Positions 44,814-56,200 of a stretch of 64,000 nucleotides of DNA are shown here, piece after piece (position 1 is the stretch's first letter; each line of letters opens with the position of its first letter). This DNA is from Chalciporus piperatus (lineage: Eukaryota; Basidiomycota; Agaricomycetes; Boletales; Boletaceae). Both the position numbers and the translations under genes were made by a program. Under the pieces are notes generated by a model. The model searched no databases. It was not told the DNA's origin and worked only from the letters and a program-made list of their open reading frames with translations. The stretch is taken from contig JBBPTG010000071.1 in the NCBI GenBank assembly GCA_038093975.1, positions 62,001 to 126,000 of the forward strand, written 5' to 3'.

Positions 44814-45095
44814 AAAGGTCTAAGTTACCCTTGAAGGCTACCTTTGCTGTAGACCTCCACCATTTCTCAACGACCTCGCCTCGACACCTCTCGCTGGGGC
44901 CTCCCACGAGAACCTGCTACTCCACAGAACCCCGAATCTTCTGACTCGGGCTCACCTGAAGAGGAACATTCCTCTAACCCCTACGACACCTCTGATCTCT
45001 ACGACGACGAACCAGTCCCTACCCAGGAGGAACAAGAAGAAACCCTTCACCTCGCCCACGAATTTTCCTCGGTCGTATCCATTCCACAAGTACCT

Positions 45096-46172
45096 ATGCC
45101 ACCGTCGCCTACTCCTGTAGCTCGAAGAGCTCCACAATTCCCTGCGTCGCCTGCTCCCCCACGAACTCCATCTTCTTCTACTCCTTCCCTTCCCGTACCA
45201 GCGTTCGCACTAGGAGCGTACCAAATACCCCCACCTCCTACCTTCGTAAACTCCACCCCCATGACTACTTCCAAACCCACTGAACTCCGCATCGGAGCCC
45301 CTGACGCCTTCGACGGTTCCTTCGAGAAAAGCACCGCCTGGATGAACTCCATCCAGTTCTACCTCGCAGTCAACGGTGATGTATACAACACGGATTCCAA
45401 GAAGATCGCCTTTGCGTTATCCTATATGTCCAAAGGATCAGCCGCCACTTGGGCCGCCACCTTCCGCCGCAAAGCCATCGCCGGCGCTACTGTCACAATG
45501 GGAACCTGGACTCAGTTTATCACCGACTTCGAAACCGCGTTCAAACACCATGATACCGTAGGAAACGCCGTCGCCTGGCTTTCCACCAAACGGATGAGAC
45601 CTCTCAAAAACGGAGAACATTCCCCCCCCCTCTCGGAATTCATCTCGAGTTTCCAAAACCAAGTCGCCTTATCCGGCATCACCGATAACAATGTCCTAAT
45701 CGGATACTTCTCTGCAGGGATACCCATCTCTCTTATGAGACAAGTCAACGGCATGGATACTGTTCCTACCACGATCGAAGATTGGTATAAACGAACCACC
45801 CAGTTCCAAACCCAATGGGAACACGCCAATGAGATCGCCAATCGTAACCGCAACCCAGCCAAACCGTTCCGCCCGTTCTCCTCCACCAACAACTCCACTC
45901 CCGCCAGAGACCCCAATGCCATGGACGTCGATGCCATCCGCATATCCAAACTTACTCCTGAGGAGCGGAAACGCTGCCAAGAGAAGGGACTCTGTTTCCG
46001 TTGCAGGAAAGGAGGACACCGGTCCAACGCCTGCCCTGAGTTCTCCTCGAGCCAGAAAAACCCAAAGAAGGTTCAGAAGGTTGAGGAAGAGATCCCCTCG
46101 TTGATCGAGATGGAAGACGACGAGGATGAAACCACCGTTCGAAAAGTAGCCTTTGTCACTAAGGGTTTTTAG
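45096..46172 (+). CDS. Gag polyprotein of the gypsy element
   Basis: 358 residues from the first ATG. A Pro-rich N-terminus leads to a capsid-like helical region (DAFDGSFEKSTAWMNSIQFY, then ALSYMSKGSAATWAATF) and one CCHC zinc knuckle, CFRCRKGGHRSNAC. An acidic tail precedes the TAG at 46170-46172. The frame is open for about 90 codons upstream of the ATG without a start, and that part looks coding, so an original start may have been lost. The pol frame is -1 relative to gag. Confidence 0.85.
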   Translation: MPPSPTPVARRAPQFPASPAPPRTPSSSTPSLPVPAFALGAYQIPPPPTFVNSTPMTTSKPTELRIGAPDAFDGSFEKSTAWMNSIQFYLAVNGDVYNTDSKKIAFALSYMSKGSAATWAATFRRKAIAGATVTMGTWTQFITDFETAFKHHDTVGNAVAWLSTKRMRPLKNGEHSPPLSEFISSFQNQVALSGITDNNVLIGYFSAGIPISLMRQVNGMDTVPTTIEDWYKRTTQFQTQWEHANEIANRNRNPAKPFRPFSSTNNSTPARDPNAMDVDAIRISKLTPEERKRCQEKGLCFRCRKGGHRSNACPEFSSSQKNPKKVQKVEEEIPSLIEMEDDEDETTVRKVAFVTKGF

Positions 46173-46202
46173 ACCGGGAAGCTCCGCCGACGCAAGCTTC
46201 CC
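46163..46202 (+). promoter_or_regulatory. candidate -1 ribosomal frameshift signal at the gag/pol border
   Basis: In the gag frame the last codons are AAG GGT TTT TAG. G GGT TTT (46163-46169) is a consensus X XXY YYZ slippery heptamer. After a 6-nt spacer a perfect 8-bp hairpin follows: GGGAAGCT (46176-46183) pairs with AGCTTCCC (46195-46202) around an 11-nt loop. A -1 slip enters exactly the pol frame, which is open from there into the protease. Seen directly; function inferred. Confidence 0.7.
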
Positions 46203-47230
46203 CAGTCACGTGTGCACCTGTACTTGTAAAGTCGCGAAAGCGCTCTATGCAAATCCCCATACAAATTATTGTTCCCTCGCACACGATGAAAGCCGTCGAA
46301 ACCCGCGCCCTCATTGATAGCGGCGCAGACATCTCCTGCATCGATTGGGCCTTTGTACGTAAAAATCGAATCCCAACCACTCGACTCGAAACCCCCATTC
46401 GAGTTCGAAACGTCGACCAAACCGCAAACAAAAGCGGAATGATACTCTTCACCACCACCCTCTTCCTTGACATTGAAGGACTTGCGCAAGAAGTAACCTT
46501 CCACGTCATGAACTGCGGAAACGAAAACGTCATCCTAGGTCTCCCATGGCTTGAAAAAGCTAACCCAATCATTGATTGGCGTCGACGAACCCTCTCACTG
46601 TCAGAATCTATCGACGAATCAAAAAGGTTATATACTATGCACGCTTCAGCCTGTAAAACCAATGACCGACTCTTCACTCGACCTACTCCTCCCCCTCGAC
46701 ACTCCTATGTAACCCTGGAGGTCGACAAACAACTCTATGACTACCTGGATTCTGAGACCGAATCCACCTTCCTTGATCGCGCCTATGAAAACCATACCCT
46801 AAACCGCATTATTCGTTGCGGCTCACGCTTTGTCCCAAACCATGTTGTCGCTCGCCTCACCCGAGCTACGGAACTTGCAATCGCGGCCGAGCTGGCCAAA
46901 CCTAAATCTATCCTTCCGAAAGAATATGCCAAATACGCCTCGGTTTTTGACGAACCTTCGGCCGGCCACCTTCCTCCGTCTCGAATTTACAACCACGAGA
47001 TTAACCTGAAGGAATCCTTCGTCCCCAAAATCGGGAAACTCTATCCGCTATCCCCAGACGAGAAGAAAGCCACAGAAGACTTCCTTGAAGAGAATCTTCG
47101 CACCGGAAAGATACGTCCTTCCAATTCCCCCCAAGCATCCCCCTTCTTCTTCGTCAAGAAGAAAGATGGAAAACTCCGCCCTTGCCAAGACTATCGATAT
47201 CTCAACGAACATACTACCCGAGACACTTAC
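46173..47230 (+). CDS. Pol, first part: aspartic protease and start of reverse transcriptase
   Basis: The open frame in -1 relation to gag has an ATG at 46247 but is probably reached by frameshift. The retropepsin motif is ALIDSGADISCID, followed by VILGLPWLEKANPIIDW. The connector reads FDEPSAGHLPPSRIYNHEI, and the reverse transcriptase begins FFFVKKKDGKLRPCQDYRYL. The frame then runs into the solo LTR inserted at 47231, so the polypeptide is broken here. Confidence 0.85.
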
Positions 47231-48025
47231 TGTTACGATCACTACCTGCCCTATCCTTTTCTCCTTGTCTCCGTCTCTCTCCCCGAGTCCTTCCTTGACT
47301 TCGAGTCCTTCCCTGACCGAGTCCTTCCGTCTCTCCCCGAGTCCTTCCTTGACTTCCCCGAGTCCTTCCTATCACCTAGACGCTTGATCTACTTCATCGA
47401 TCCCTTATCCGCACTCGGATCTCCGATCTTAGCTCTAGCCCTCGACTTGTCTGCCTCGTGTCCCACCTCGTGGACCCTCCTGTGACTCACTTGCCTCGTG
47501 TCCCACCTCGTGGACCCTCCAGTGACTCACCTACCTCGTGTCCCGCCTTGTGCCCCACCTCGTGGGCCTTTCTCTGACTTGTTCACCTCGTGTTCTCCGG
47601 ACCTATCTCATATCCGGTCGGCATCTCCTTTCTCTTTGTCATTCCTTTGTCATTCTGTCTTATGCCTCCGTCCGATCATCGGATGTTCGTCATTTACCCT
47701 TAGTCTTCCCTTTCCCTTCTGGTTGCTTAGTCATTACCTTTGGGATCGTACTTAAGTCCCAGGTTCTCGCGCTATGACACTCTAACCTTGGTCTACCCGG
47801 TCACCTAGCTACCCAGCCTAGTGTCCTATCTAGCTATCCCTCTCTCTCTTTCCTAGTGTCCAAGCTCTCTATGCAATCCATTCCTTGTTGCTAGATCTTG
47901 CCTAGAATCCCTGAGTCGTCGCTCTACTCCTGAGTGAGCGCTTGAGTCTTGTCTGGACATCCCAGCAAGCTCTCTCCTTGTTCCTACCGGGTCTACGTTT
48001 GGGCCTACCCGGCACACACGTAACA
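47231..48025 (+). repeat. solo LTR, family B, inserted into the gypsy reverse transcriptase
   Basis: 795 bp, TGTTACGATCACTACC to CACACACGTAACA, flanked by the 5-bp duplication CTTAC (47226-47230 and 48026-48030). It contains internal tandem runs (CGAGTCCTTCC-type near 47281-47375 and a CCTCGTGTCCCACC-type unit near 47452-47570). Same family as the fragment at 44209-44344. Confidence 0.9.
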
Positions 48026-49907
48026 CTTACCCACTTCCCCTTATCAGAGATCTGGTTGACAAACTTAAAGATGCTAAAGTCTTCACCAAATTCGATGTAC
48101 GATGGGGCTACAATAATGTCCGTATCAAAGACGGACACCAGTGGAAGGCTGCTTTCCTCACCCACAAAGGCCTCTTCGAACCGACGGTGATGTTTTTCGG
48201 ACTGAATAACTCCCCAGCCACCTTCCAACACTTCATGAACGACTCTTTCAGAGACATGATAGCTGAAGGATGGCTCGTCATCTATATGGATGACCTTCTC
48301 ATTTTCTCCCCCGACGACGTCACTCACACTATCCACACCCAACGGGTTCTCGAACGCATGCAAGAGCTAGATCTCCATCTTCGCTTAGAAAAGTGCAACT
48401 TTGCCGTACGAGAGGTAGAATACCTTGGCATGATCGTCCGCCCAGGAGAACTTGCCATGGATCCCATCAAACTCGACGGCATCTCTCAATGGCCCGTGCC
48501 CTGCACCGTCAAGGAAGTTCGCTCATTTCTTGGCTTCGCCAACTTCTACCGATGTTTTATCCCAAACTACTCTTTAGTCGCCCGCCCTTTGATTGACTTA
48601 ACCAAGAAAGACCATCAATGGAATTGGACCAATGCTTGCCAGGACGCCTTCGCTCACCTGAAACAGATGTTCTTGGCGAAACCCGTCCTGCGCTTTCCCG
48701 ACCTCTCCAAACCTTTCGCTATCACGACCGATGCTTCCAAATTTGCCTCTGGAGGTATACTCCTCCAAACCGACGCCAACGGCAATTGGCATCCTTGTTC
48801 CTATCTCTCCCAGTCCTTCGGTGATGCAGAACAGAACTACGATATCTACAATCGCGAACTTCTTGCTGTCATTCGCGCACTTAAAGCTTGGCGACACTAT
48901 CTCCATGGCTCTTCCTTCCCCGTCCAGGTGTTCACTGATCACAAGAACCTGACCTACTTCCGCCAACCCCAGAATCTGAACCGTCGACAAGCCCGCTGGC
49001 TCTTCGATCTTGCCGATTTTGACCTGGAAATGATTCACATTCCTGGCTCGTCCCTCGCCGGTCCCGATGCCTTATCTAGGCGTGCAGATCACTTGCCCAC
49101 TGACGCCGACGATAATACGGCACCACTCTGCTACCACCCTCCCTATTTGTCCGTGTCATTGACTCTGCGATGAACAATCACATCTCCAGTCTCTCCAAAG
49201 ACGACCCATTCCTCCTCACAGCACTACAGGCCATTGACGGCGACATCCCTGCACCTTTCCGTTCTAGATTAGCGGATTGGCAGATGACTAACGGCGTCCT
49301 GACCTATCAAGGTCGTGTCTACATTCCGCCAGATGGAGATCTATGTCGCACCGTAGTCCAACGATGCCACAATCACCCCACCGCCGGCCATCCTGGCTAT
49401 CTTAAAACTCGGCAACTGGTCGCCGCCGAATTCTGGTGGCCTGGACTTGCTCAATTTGTTCGCAAATACATGGAAGGGTGCACGACCTGCCAACAGAATA
49501 AAGCGAACACACATCCTACTACTCCTCCTCTGATGCCCATACCCTCCAAGAGTTCTAAACCGTTCCAACAAGTGTCCTGCGACCTCATCACAGATTTGCC
49601 CATCTCCAATGGCTTTGATTCTTTGTTGGTCGTGGTCGACCACGGGCTTACGAAGGGGATAATTCTTTGTCCTACCAAGAAAACCGTCACAGCTGAAGGG
49701 ATCGCCTCTCTCTTTTTCCATAAAGTCTACTTAAGATTCGGTCTGTACGACAAAATCATCAGTGACAGAGGACCGCAATTCGCATCTGAGTTCGCTCGTG
49801 AACTAGGACGAATCCTCGGATACAACCTTTCCCTCTCCACCGCCTATCATCCCCAGTCTGATGGCGAAACCGAACGCGTCAACCAGGAAGTTGAGACTTA
49901 TCTTTGA
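48026..49907 (+). pseudogene. Pol, second part: reverse transcriptase, RNase H and integrase (frameshifted, with stop)
   Basis: The RT core resumes at once after the solo LTR ([19 protein letters not shown]), then [11 protein letters not shown] (YMDD at about 48283) and the thumb and connection. RNase H starts [14 protein letters not shown]. The frame ends at 49173, and the integrase continues in another frame from about 49130: HPTAGHPGYLKTRQL and CTTCQQNK (HHCC zinc finger), then core residues around CDLITDLP and IISDRGPQFASEFA. A TGA at 49905-49907 sits between VETYL and the IYCGDNP that should follow; CGA to TGA explains it. Confidence 0.85.
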
Positions 49908-50663
49908 ATCTATTGCGGAGATAACCCCATATCCTGGGCAGATTCTATTTCCCACACAGAATTTGCACACAATCATCGACTCCACTCTGTCACTGGCAAA
50001 TCCCCGTTCTATCTCATGATGGGATATGAACCCCGCCCTCTTCCTGCGGTGATCGCCGACTCCGCATTACCTGCTGTTGAACTTCGTCTCCACTCTCTCA
50101 CCGCTGCCAGAGACGAAGCGCTCGCCTCACATGAACTTGCCAGACAAGTGATGGCCGCACGAACTCGACAGAAATTCAAACCATTTGCCAAAGGAGACAA
50201 AGTCTGGCTGGAAGCGAGGAACCTTAAACGATCCCTTACCTCTCCAAAGTTTGCCCCGAAACGAGAAGAACCTTTGACCATCACCCAAGTCCTATCTCCG
50301 CTATCTTATAGACTCCGCCTCCCACAAACGTGGAAAATTCACCCCGTGTTCCATGCTTCTCTGTTATCGCCCTATCGCGAAAACCCCGTCCACGGACCGA
50401 ACTTCCCCGCTCCACCACCTGACCTAATAGAAGGAAAAGAAGAATATGAAATTGAGAGAATTCTCCAACACCGAGGTCCTTCCGGACGCCACTCGTACCT
50501 AGTCTGTTGGAAGGGATACTCTTCTGACGAAGACCGCTGGCTTAAAGAAGCAGATCTTGTCCACGCCAAAGACGTCCTGAAAAATTATAAAAGAGCTCAC
50601 CCGTCCGCCTTCCCTTCTTCTTCAAGATCCCCATCTTCTGCCAAACGCAAAACTTGCCGATAA
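49908..50663 (+). pseudogene. Pol, third part: integrase C-terminus and chromodomain
   Basis: In the same frame as the integrase, beyond the TGA at 49905. It includes TEFAHNHRLHSVTGKSPFYL, GDKVWLEARNLKRS (GPY/F-type region) and a chromodomain, EYEIERILQHRG then YLVCWKGYSSDEDRWLKEADL, followed by a basic tail. Chromodomains on integrases direct insertion to marked chromatin in this clade. Confidence 0.85.
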
Positions 50664-50667
50664 AACT

Positions 50668-51663
50668 ATGTTCGCTCCTGCTACTCCTTTGTCCACTACT
50701 ATGTCTTCTGTTTCTTCTTTGTCCCATTCTTCTTCTTCTTCTACTTATCCCCCTGGTTTACCTATTCCTTCTTTACCTGCTCAACCCATTCATCCTCCCT
50801 CTCCTGAACCTGTCAGCCCAACCATCGCCAAAGCCGGCTGGGGCACCACCGGTCGTCCAGTAGACTCCGCTGGTTGGCCAGTCTTGCAAGAAGATCAAGA
50901 CATCCCTACTCATGTCGCCACTATCCCCACTATCGGAGTCGTGTCCATCGAATAACCACTCTCCGCTCATCGTCTTCATGACGACTTAATGGACAATGCC
51001 ATCATGGACCATATGTCCCAATTCCTACTCGACTCTCGCCTTTCCATTCCCATCGGCACTCACCTCGATCTGGGATCTCCCCTTTTTGCCCTCTATCGCA
51101 CGTACCTGCAAGCGTCTCGTCTCGCCCACCTTCTCCCTTCCCTGACGGTGATTCATTGAGCCACTTCGGAAGTTGCTACCCTTCGTGGTATCCATGGAGA
51201 TTTACATGCCAACCTCAGTATCGCTCTCTATGAACTACAAATGCCGGAGTTTCTTGATGACTTAGATCGCTATCTCCGAGAGTCTGCTTCCGCGGCTCAG
51301 TCTCCAATTCTGGTCATCGAGATCCCTACCCCGTTGACACCCTCCGTGTCTAGTTCCCCTTTAGATCCTGAGGAAGAAGCAGTGTTTTTTCATGCAGAGC
51401 GTAACCACGTCATCTCTGAACGAGAGCGAACTGGCACCCTGCCTCTACCCACCTCACATCCCCAGTATCATGATGCCTGCTTCGTATGCCACCGACTGGG
51501 CCACATACGTGTCAACTGTCCCGTATATCAGTGCCCCACGTGCTTCCGCTGGGCGCCAGGCTACATTCAAGGTCATTGCCCACTTCGGTGCAGACAGAGG
51601 CATCTTACCACACCATCTGCTGCACTCCCTTCCTGTCCCCGTCGATCAACCAATACCAATTGA
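50668..51663 (+). pseudogene. third reading frame of the gypsy element, with zinc-knuckle motif
   Basis: One frame runs from ATG 50668 to 51663 with two in-frame stops (TAA 50953-50955, TGA 51157-51159), both explainable by C-to-T changes. The first part is Ser/Pro-rich and contains KAGWGTTGRPVDSAGWPVL. The C-terminal part holds a CCHC-like CFVCHRLGHIRVNC followed by CPTCFRWAPGYIQGHC, a second Cys/His group. It lies between pol and the 3' LTR on the coding strand. Not a known envelope; function unknown. Confidence 0.6.
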
Positions 51664-51867
51664 GCTGCTCGACGACCTCCCCCTCTCTATACCCATATCT
51701 CGGGTGAGACTTACTCATGTGACGACGACGATGCCACTATTTTTGATGGAGATGACCCAATCGACGATGTCGGGTATGCAAACATGACTGGTTCCCCGAG
51801 TCACTATGGGTTGAACATTTGACTTACTTTGATTTTCGTCAATGACTTGATCCTAGTATGGGGGTAA

Positions 51868-52332
51868 TGTTATGATCGTTCTATCCTTTTCCTCCTCCTT
51901 TGTACTAAGTCCTAGTCGCTGGTTGGAGTCCTGCCTAGGCCTCTCATTTCTTACCTTACTTTAGTCAGCGAACATTCTCTAATGTTCTTTCACCTTCCAG
52001 GCTTTGTCTTCGCTGACTCAGACGCTTACCGAGCATGACTCATTCTTATTCGTCATGACTCGTTCTTACACATTCCGACTTGTTCTATGCCTGCCCTTAA
52101 CTCGTTTGTTCCTCTTATATAAACCCTCGAAATTCCCTCCTGTAACCTTAAGTTAGACCTACGCAATCTAACCTCGTTACTCTTTGTTCCCTTGAACCCT
52201 CTGAGAGTCACCGTCCCACTCTTGAACGGACGCTAGGCCTTAACGTGGAGATCCCATCGTTAGGCTACACTTGAAACCCTTGTGACTAGGCTTTTGTGTC
52301 TACACTTTGACCTACCCGGTACAAGCGTAACA
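51868..52332 (+). repeat. 3' LTR of the gypsy element
   Basis: 465 bp, TGTTATGATCG to CAAGCGTAACA. It contains the same TATATAA, ATGACTCATTC and CCTCTGAGAGTCACCG blocks as the 5' LTR but with many substitutions. Confidence 0.88.
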
Positions 52333-53204
52333 CTCTCCCATCGGCTCTGACCGAGGAATTTCAGGTAAGCCCTGTCCACCAAGCATGTTTTTTTGAGATT
52401 CATCAAGTTCTCTAGACATCGGTACATGACAGTCTTTCCCCAATCCAACCAGTCCTTTGATCCACCATCACTTCCTCGGAGTCTGCGCGGAATCCTTGGC
52501 GAACAGACAATATCCTCTTTTCACAGGACACTCTAGTCCAAGGTTCATTGAATATATCTCCAGGGTGGTTTCCACAGGCTCACAATGTACATTGAATTCA
52601 CTTAAATTTTAGTCTATTTAATAGCCCTGAGCCATCCCGATCGCAGGCCAGTAATGCCAATCCGGCACCCTCAGTGAACTTAGGCGACCCTCGGCTAACC
52701 ACCTGGTTACACCAGGTGTTGGTCCCCAATGCCGTCCTCTCAGCCGCCTACAGTGTTCTCCATCCCAGGGCTTATGGCTCTGCAAGAATAGTTCAGGGAA
52801 GGTTGGCTACCTGGGCCTTAACAAGCGGCCGAGTAGAGATGGCAGCCATCATGAGGGAGTAGAGCTCCGTCTTCAATGCCATGTCCATCATGATCAATCG
52901 AGTGACTCCCTTGCACCGAGACTCGGGATCCATGTCCCGGGGGTTAGATGTGTTGGCATCTCTGGGTAACTATCATGCCGGCGTGACTATGGAGCTGCCA
53001 ACCCTCGGGATCACACTTGCGTACCCCCCAGGCACTGTTGTAGCGTTCTCAGGGCGGCTCATCCGGCATGGAGTTCCTGATGTTGAAGGAAGTCACGTTG
53101 GCTTAGCATATTACATGCGGGAGAACGTGCAAGAGGCCATGAATGTAGCCGGTGTGGATTGGGTGACTGTAGATGAAGTAAATGCTCTAGTTAACCCTAT
53201 GTAA
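52333..53204 (+). pseudogene. TET/JBP-type 2OG-Fe(II) oxygenase, 5'-truncated with in-frame stop
   Basis: The gene begins abruptly beside the LTR with LPSALTEEFQ and a GTAAGC donor. Later exons include 52674-52862 and 52863-53204. Core: FNAMSIMINRVTPLHRDSG, in which H-x-D (codons 52914-52922) is the iron-binding pair; then GTVVAFSGRLIRHGV with the second His (about 53067) and GLAYYMRENV with the 2-oxoglutarate-type Arg. This matches the TET/JBP family expanded in mushrooms together with KDZ transposons; such enzymes oxidise 5-methylpyrimidines. The TAG at 52860-52862 replaces the Trp expected in RE-W-SSVFN (TGG to TAG). The catalytic residues are intact, but the 5' end is lost. It converges on the transposase, with stop codons a few bases apart. 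Confidence 0.75.
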
Positions 53205-56200
53205 ATAAATCCTGACAATGATCTCGGAGCCTGGCATATATCCGTTTCTGTCTGTCTGCATATGCCCCGGCTCCCACCCTTCCCTGTTCTTTTGCTTCAA
53301 TGCCTTCCTCGCTCCAATTCCCAGCCTTATGGGCAAAGAAGGTTGCAGTCCAGACCTGTTCTTGAAGCAGAAGCTCAGTTTCTTCTTTCCATCTATCTCG
53401 TTGGGCCTTTGCTCTCAGCCAGTGCACCCGATAGACTAGCATAGAGATTCAGCTGAGCCAAGAGGCAGAGGAGTTGTTTGCACTCTCACATTCAGACATC
53501 CAGTTATTCATTCTGACGTCCCTGGAAATATCCATGGTCCAGAACCATGCAAGGGAATCGTCTCGATGTCCATGAGCATTTGGATTGCTCACGGCCGTGG
53601 AAACCTCAAGTCTTTTTTGGTTATTGGCTGATACCTTTCCAATTGTTCATGACTAGCGTCCAAGTTTTGTAACACTTTCCTTGCTGCCTTGTATATTCCA
53701 ACATGCTTTTGAACCGTTTCCTCTACCACGATTACCTTTGACCATGCTCGTGTTGTCATGGCATAACCTCCAGCATGCCTGACCTCGGTCCGAAACAGGA
53801 CTGCCTTGTCTGCAAGAGCCAAACGGATTTCATGGAGGGCATCGTTTGCTTGGCCTATCCGCAATTTTCTCTCGTTAATTGCCATGTCCTGTAACCCTTG
53901 CCCCTTGCAAAATTCCCACCCGAGAGTCGATGGCAAAGGAACGTCTGGAATGTCGGCTGACTCTGTAATCCTTTGCTCCTCGTCCTCCCAAATGTCGTCA
54001 TCGGACGCATTCCTCTCCAAGCCACTTTCCAGGTCACTTGACTCTCCCACATCCCCCCAGAATACGGCTGCTTCTGTGATAAAAGCATGTATAAGCCCCA
54101 TCAGCCTTTCCTTTTTGCAGGCGATCATTAGCTGCTGTTGTTCCGTCGGCCAGCTCGAAACCTTTTGGCTTTCTGATACCCATCCGAGCTTCATCTCCTG
54201 CAGCTGCATGCCCCGTGCGATCAAAGACACTGCCTGGTTTGGTCCTTGACTCTCTTGCCGTGATCTTCCAACTCTTGCCACTCACTTCTTTCCTCATCTG
54301 GGATGCCTTCATTCAACTCTTTGAACATTCGTTCGGCATCGGCAAGCCCTTTCACTGCTTACTTGTGTTTTCTCTTGAGACTCTGAGCTACAAATCAAAG
54401 CAGTTAGCCAAGGTCTCATTGTGGAACACAGGTCACCCACACATCCTTATCATTTTGACAAGGTTCGAGTCGGCCATTTGGAAGTCGAGCAATTCCCGTC
54501 TGTGAGGGCTGCTCATTCCCCTTGTAGAGGGGGAGACAATGTTCAAGTTGGCCCATAAATTTTTGTTGATCTCTCCATCCACCCGCCCTGCCCCTCGGAT
54601 AAAGTTTGGTGCATATCTCTGGAAACATTCAGCCTGATGTCCATGGACATGCCATATTCCGATGCCTGGCACCAACTCCACGGCCGACGGTATCTTGACA
54701 TATTCGCTACCCTTGACTCGTTGCCGCAGCTGCTTCATGTATTGGCAGTTGATGTCATAGGAGGCGATCACCCTCGGAATGCCAGTGATGTTGTATTCCA
54801 ATGCATGCGCCAATGCATAATCCATATTGACTTGCCTGTGATCAAGCTCATTGGATATGCTTGTTGGCTGGTGGGCAAACAACATTACCTCTCACCCTTC
54901 TGGAAGTCCACCACTGCATGCAGAATGAAACATCCATGTCTGGCACATGCACACCCACCTCGATCGGGTGATCTGTGACTTCAAGGTATTCCTTGTACCG
55001 CTGGCTTTCTACCATAAAGCCTGTCCCAGACATCAGCCAAACTTGGTCGTCGGGCCGCTTGTCAGGCAAATGCTCTGCCTTGAAATTGCCATTCATAACA
55101 ATCGTTCGGGTGATCATCCATCTTGCCAATTGTGAGATGTGACCGGACATGTGTCATGGGTGCTCATACACTCACGGAGCTATATTTTTAACATGATCGA
55201 TGCTCATGTTGATCCCTGGCTGAGGGCATGCTGAACAGAACAAAGCCAGAAAACCCAACCCGTATCCATTCCACTTGAGCAGCTTTAACAACCTCCACAG
55301 TCGAGCCGCACGGATCAGCTCTCGATATCTGTTCTATGACCACAATGAGCTAGGCTTTGGCCGATCAAAGAAGTCGCTCACAGGAGAAATGTGTTGGACG
55401 TTATCTGCTGAATCTTGCTAAAATAGTTCGATGCAGAGGTGCCACATTCCAGATTGTCTCGGATGAAGTCGTCAAGGAGCCGAAATGTAAACACAGTGCT
55501 TGGCTCTTTGATGGTAGAAGGTAGCAAGTGAGCCCGAAAGAGCTGTTTATGCACTTTATCAGCCGCTGGACAGTTGCAAAATCTTATGTTCACGTAGTGG
55601 ACCCCAGATGTATCTATGACCAGGATAAACCCTGGCTCTGACGGAGGCTGTAAATGGGCTGGCCAATGGGCAACATCCTCATCCTCCCATGCCTCGTCCT
55701 CCAAGATCATCGGAGGCAAAGGTGCAGTATGGGGACATGGACTCTCTGAATGTCCTAGATGTAGTTCCAACCCTGTCTGCCAGAGAATACTCAGTCATTG
55801 ACCCGCCATTTTGTCAGTGTAAACGCGACATACCCGATGTAGTGTGGATTCCTCAAAACAGTCCCCCGTCCATTGTGACACCCTGTGAAGAGGGTGCTAT
55901 CTGTGTTCTGTTCTGCAACAAGCAGTGCAGAAGATAGGTTGCATAAAACAATCCTGGCACTTATATACTCCGTCTCCCTGACAGATCTTGCAAATTCTCT
56001 CTGGAGGTGCCTCCATATCCAGCCAACTTGAAGCATTGAGGTATTCATCTTTCATCTCCAGAGACTCCCTCTAAGTAATCATTTTGGGTCTTAGGCAAAT
56101 ACACTTAGTGATGCAATCTGTGCAAACACACTCTCAAGCATACCTTGGGTTTAGGCAGTTTCAAACGAGGTAGAACATATCCCACATCATCTGGGACATA

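Larger units (their letters stand above)
44345..52332 (+). mobile_element. Ty3/gypsy chromodomain retrotransposon (family A), nearly full length but decayed
   Basis: About 8 kb between two same-orientation LTRs (44345-44813 and 51868-52332). Internal order: Gag with zinc knuckle, then Asp protease, reverse transcriptase, RNase H, integrase and C-terminal chromodomain, which places it among the chromoviruses; a third reading frame follows pol. A G-rich tract (TATGGGGGTAA) precedes the 3' LTR as polypurine tract. I see no TGG-type primer-binding site just after the 5' LTR. The two LTRs differ at dozens of sites and the outer flanks do not match (GATCT left, CTCTC right), so this is old or recombinant. 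A solo LTR, a frameshift and several stops interrupt pol and ORF3. Confidence 0.88.
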
